Shown: piece by piece, positions 13,865 to 15,011 of the stretch
How positions within the stretch are numbered: the first letter of the stretch is position 1
Layout of the letters: the number at the start of each line of letters is the position of its first letter
Source: Halovenus sp.
GTDB taxonomy: Archaea; Halobacteriota; Halobacteria; Halobacteriales; Haloarculaceae
Length of the DNA stretch: 15,011 nucleotides
Reading direction: 5' to 3'
NCBI GenBank assembly: GCA_003551265.1
Contig: PUMG01000310.1
Span: 1-15,011, forward strand
Position numbers and translations under genes: made by a program
The notes under the pieces: model-generated
Told to the model about the DNA's origin: nothing
The model's database searches: none
Seen by the model: the letters and a program-made list of their open reading frames with translations, nothing else

Positions 13865-14596
13865 ATGGACCCCGCGGTGCTTCGCCACGACATGGTCGAC
13901 AGCCTCGAACACGAGAGCAAGCGCTGTGTCGAGAGCGAGGCTGTCTCGATTGCCATGCGCGAGGTACCACGCCACGAGTTCGTCGCCGACGGGCACGCAG
14001 CCTACGCGGATCGAGCGTTCGAGCGTTTTGGGACTCGCGTGCTCGCCCCCAGCACCGTGGGCCGATTGTTCGAGCCGCTCGAACTCACGACAGACGACTC
14101 GGTACTCGTCGTCGGCGCAGGTGTGGGCTACACGGTCGCTGTCGCTGCGGAGATTGCTGGCAGTCGCAACGTCCACGCGGTCGACATAACCCGCAAACTC
14201 GTCTACGAAGCGCGGGCCAACCTCTCGGCCGCCGGATACGAGGAAGTGCTCGTCGACTGCCGTGATGGCGCGGATGGGCTACCACAGTACGCTCCATACG
14301 ACCGGATTCTGGTCGAGGCTGCGGCTATCGAGCCGCCACGAGCGCTCGTCGAACAGCTCACAGAACGGGGCAAACTCGTCATGCCACTGGGCGCACCGGA
14401 GCAGTCGCTGGCAGCTGTCGATTCGTCCGGCACCGTCGAACGCTACGGTGGCTGTGCGTTTGGCCCGTTGCTCGTCGACGGTGAGCAGGCAGGCACCGTC
14501 GAACGTAACAGAACTCACCGCGAGGACCGCGAGTTCGAACAGCGAGACGCACGGCGCAAGCGCGGCTGGGAACTCGACTGGATTGACTGGGACTGA
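13865..14596 (+). CDS. Diverged protein-L-isoaspartate methyltransferase-like protein
   Basis: This 243-residue paralogue of the preceding pcm product keeps the N-terminal AMREVPRHEFV helix, SAM motif I VLVVGAGVGY (80-89), the acidic strand HAVDITRK (Asp107), the DGADGLP segment and YDRILVEAAA (145-154). It should therefore fold as a SAM-dependent methyltransferase and probably bind SAM. At the position of QTISAPHM in the neighbour it reads TRVLAPSTV (57-65): the substrate-site Ser60 is Leu and His63 is Ser. It also has a 40-residue charged C-terminal tail (about 203-243) rich in Arg, Glu and Trp, ending DWIDWD, which the neighbour lacks. Isoaspartate repair by this protein is therefore doubtful; a different substrate or a regulatory partner role is possible. 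The start is set by family length and by the TATA-like element 24 nt upstream. Confidence 0.9.
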   Translation: MDPAVLRHDMVDSLEHESKRCVESEAVSIAMREVPRHEFVADGHAAYADRAFERFGTRVLAPSTVGRLFEPLELTTDDSVLVVGAGVGYTVAVAAEIAGSRNVHAVDITRKLVYEARANLSAAGYEEVLVDCRDGADGLPQYAPYDRILVEAAAIEPPRALVEQLTERGKLVMPLGAPEQSLAAVDSSGTVERYGGCAFGPLLVDGEQAGTVERNRTHREDREFEQRDARRKRGWELDWIDWD

Positions 14597-14628
14597 CGGT
14601 CGACCATGATTTTTGTGGCCAGTCTCAG
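14587..14628. terminator. Convergent 3'-end region with inverted repeat and T-run
   Basis: CTGGGACTG (14587-14595) and CAGTCTCAG (14620-14628) pair over 9 bp with one G-U. They enclose the palindrome GGTCGACC (14598-14605) and a run of five T at 14610-14614 on the plus strand. The T-run lies just beyond the stop of the PCMT-like gene and is the best archaeal-type terminator signal in the window. The stems reach into both convergent coding ends. Confidence 0.45.
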
Positions 14629-15011
14629 GGGTCGATGACCAGAATGTCGGTGTTCTCTTGGTCATCGACGAAATCTCCTTCTGGTGGTCTGATGTCGAGT
14701 TCTACTGTCCCTTCGTTCTGGTTCTCTCTGAGTTCAGGCTCGACAGGAAGTGTCGCGACGCCGTTTTCGTCGGTTTCCGCGTAGGTCATCTCTGCGAGCT
14801 GTGCAGTACCGCTCTGTGCGATGACTGTCGCGTTGGAGATGGTCCCGCCATCCGGGTCGGTGACGGTTACGTTGACGTCGGTCGGTCCCTCCTCGATTAT
14901 CTCAGGTTCGGGGTGCGCGTCGAGTTCGGTCGACTCGAACGTGTCGAGCCCGGCCAGGACGTTCATCATCACTGCGAGCCACGCGCCGCCCACGACGAGT
15001 GCAATCACGAG
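14625..15011 (-). CDS. Membrane-anchored pilin-like protein with Ig/carboxypeptidase-regulatory-like domain (5' end outside window)
   Basis: About 128 residues are visible; the frame stays open to the right edge, so the N terminus is missing. The visible part begins with a hydrophobic helix (LVIALVVGGAWLAVMM, continuing to NVLAGLD), like the N-terminal helix of haloarchaeal pilin-like proteins with a class III signal peptide. The diagnostic cleavage motif would lie just outside the window. An extracellular region follows: an acidic PEPEIIEEGP segment, then a small beta-sandwich pattern (VNVTVTDPDGGTISNATV, then AETDENGVATLPVEP). That pattern is typical of carboxypeptidase-regulatory or Ig-like surface domains. 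A GTG at 15008 could initiate but would place the start inside the helix, so it is unlikely. The gene converges on the PCMT-like gene with a 28-nt gap. Function, perhaps adhesion or surface assembly, is inferred only. Confidence 0.75.
   Translation of the reverse strand, partial: LVIALVVGGAWLAVMMNVLAGLDTFESTELDAHPEPEIIEEGPTDVNVTVTDPDGGTISNATVIAQSGTAQLAEMTYAETDENGVATLPVEPELRENQNEGTVELDIRPPEGDFVDDQENTDILVIDP

Noticed and set aside
13307..14176. Minus-strand open frame of 289 codons opposite the two methyltransferase genes
   Set aside because: Both methyltransferases are supported by family motifs on the plus strand; the antisense product has no recognisable motif and crosses their intergenic gap.

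Overview
The window looks like chromosomal DNA from a haloarchaeon (class Halobacteria). The evidence is GC-rich coding sequence, very acidic predicted proteins, and a Cdc48-type AAA ATPase with an archaeal N domain. Further support comes from the archaeal Glu-tRNA(Gln) amidotransferase subunit GatD, a Tat-dependent lipoprotein, and archaeal TATA boxes placed about 24 to 30 nt upstream of start codons with no room for a leader. I see no tRNA, rRNA, CRISPR array, prophage or complete insertion sequence. Genes fill nearly the whole window, and no gene-free gap exceeds about 190 nt.

Layout. A truncated TctA-family permease (2-1180, +) enters from the left edge and converges on a Cdc48 ATPase (1198-3318, -). 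Behind the ATPase gene, on the same strand, lies a two-helix small membrane protein (3361-3594). A divergent uncharacterised gene (3682-4260, +) follows and converges on a Tat lipoprotein (4299-4952, -). The 191-nt gap 4953-5143 holds an 82-nt extended inverted repeat and a second hairpin just past the end of gltB. The large glutamate synthase gene (5144-9730, -), a two-domain GNAT acetyltransferase (9824-10735, -), gatD (10739-11983, -) and a three-helix membrane protein (12032-12403, -) are all on the minus strand. From 12508 a plus-strand group begins: a zinc-ribbon protein with a duplicated domain, a canonical protein-L-isoaspartate methyltransferase (PCMT) one nucleotide later, and a diverged PCMT paralogue under its own TATA box. 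The window ends inside a minus-strand membrane-anchored protein (14625-15011) that resembles haloarchaeal pilin-like proteins with an Ig/carboxypeptidase-regulatory-like domain.

How they fit together. Two themes stand out. One is glutamine nitrogen: GltB transfers glutamine amide nitrogen to 2-oxoglutarate, and GatD hydrolyses glutamine to amidate Glu-tRNA(Gln), with a GNAT enzyme translationally coupled to gatD. The other is protein quality control: Cdc48 unfoldase on the left, and on the right an isoaspartate-repair methyltransferase linked to a zinc-ribbon protein and to a paralogue that has lost the family's substrate-site motif. The zinc-ribbon/PCMT/PCMT-like group is the best candidate for an incompletely described system. 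The 82-nt inverted repeat is the best non-coding oddity. Most of the window is ordinary haloarchaeal core genome.
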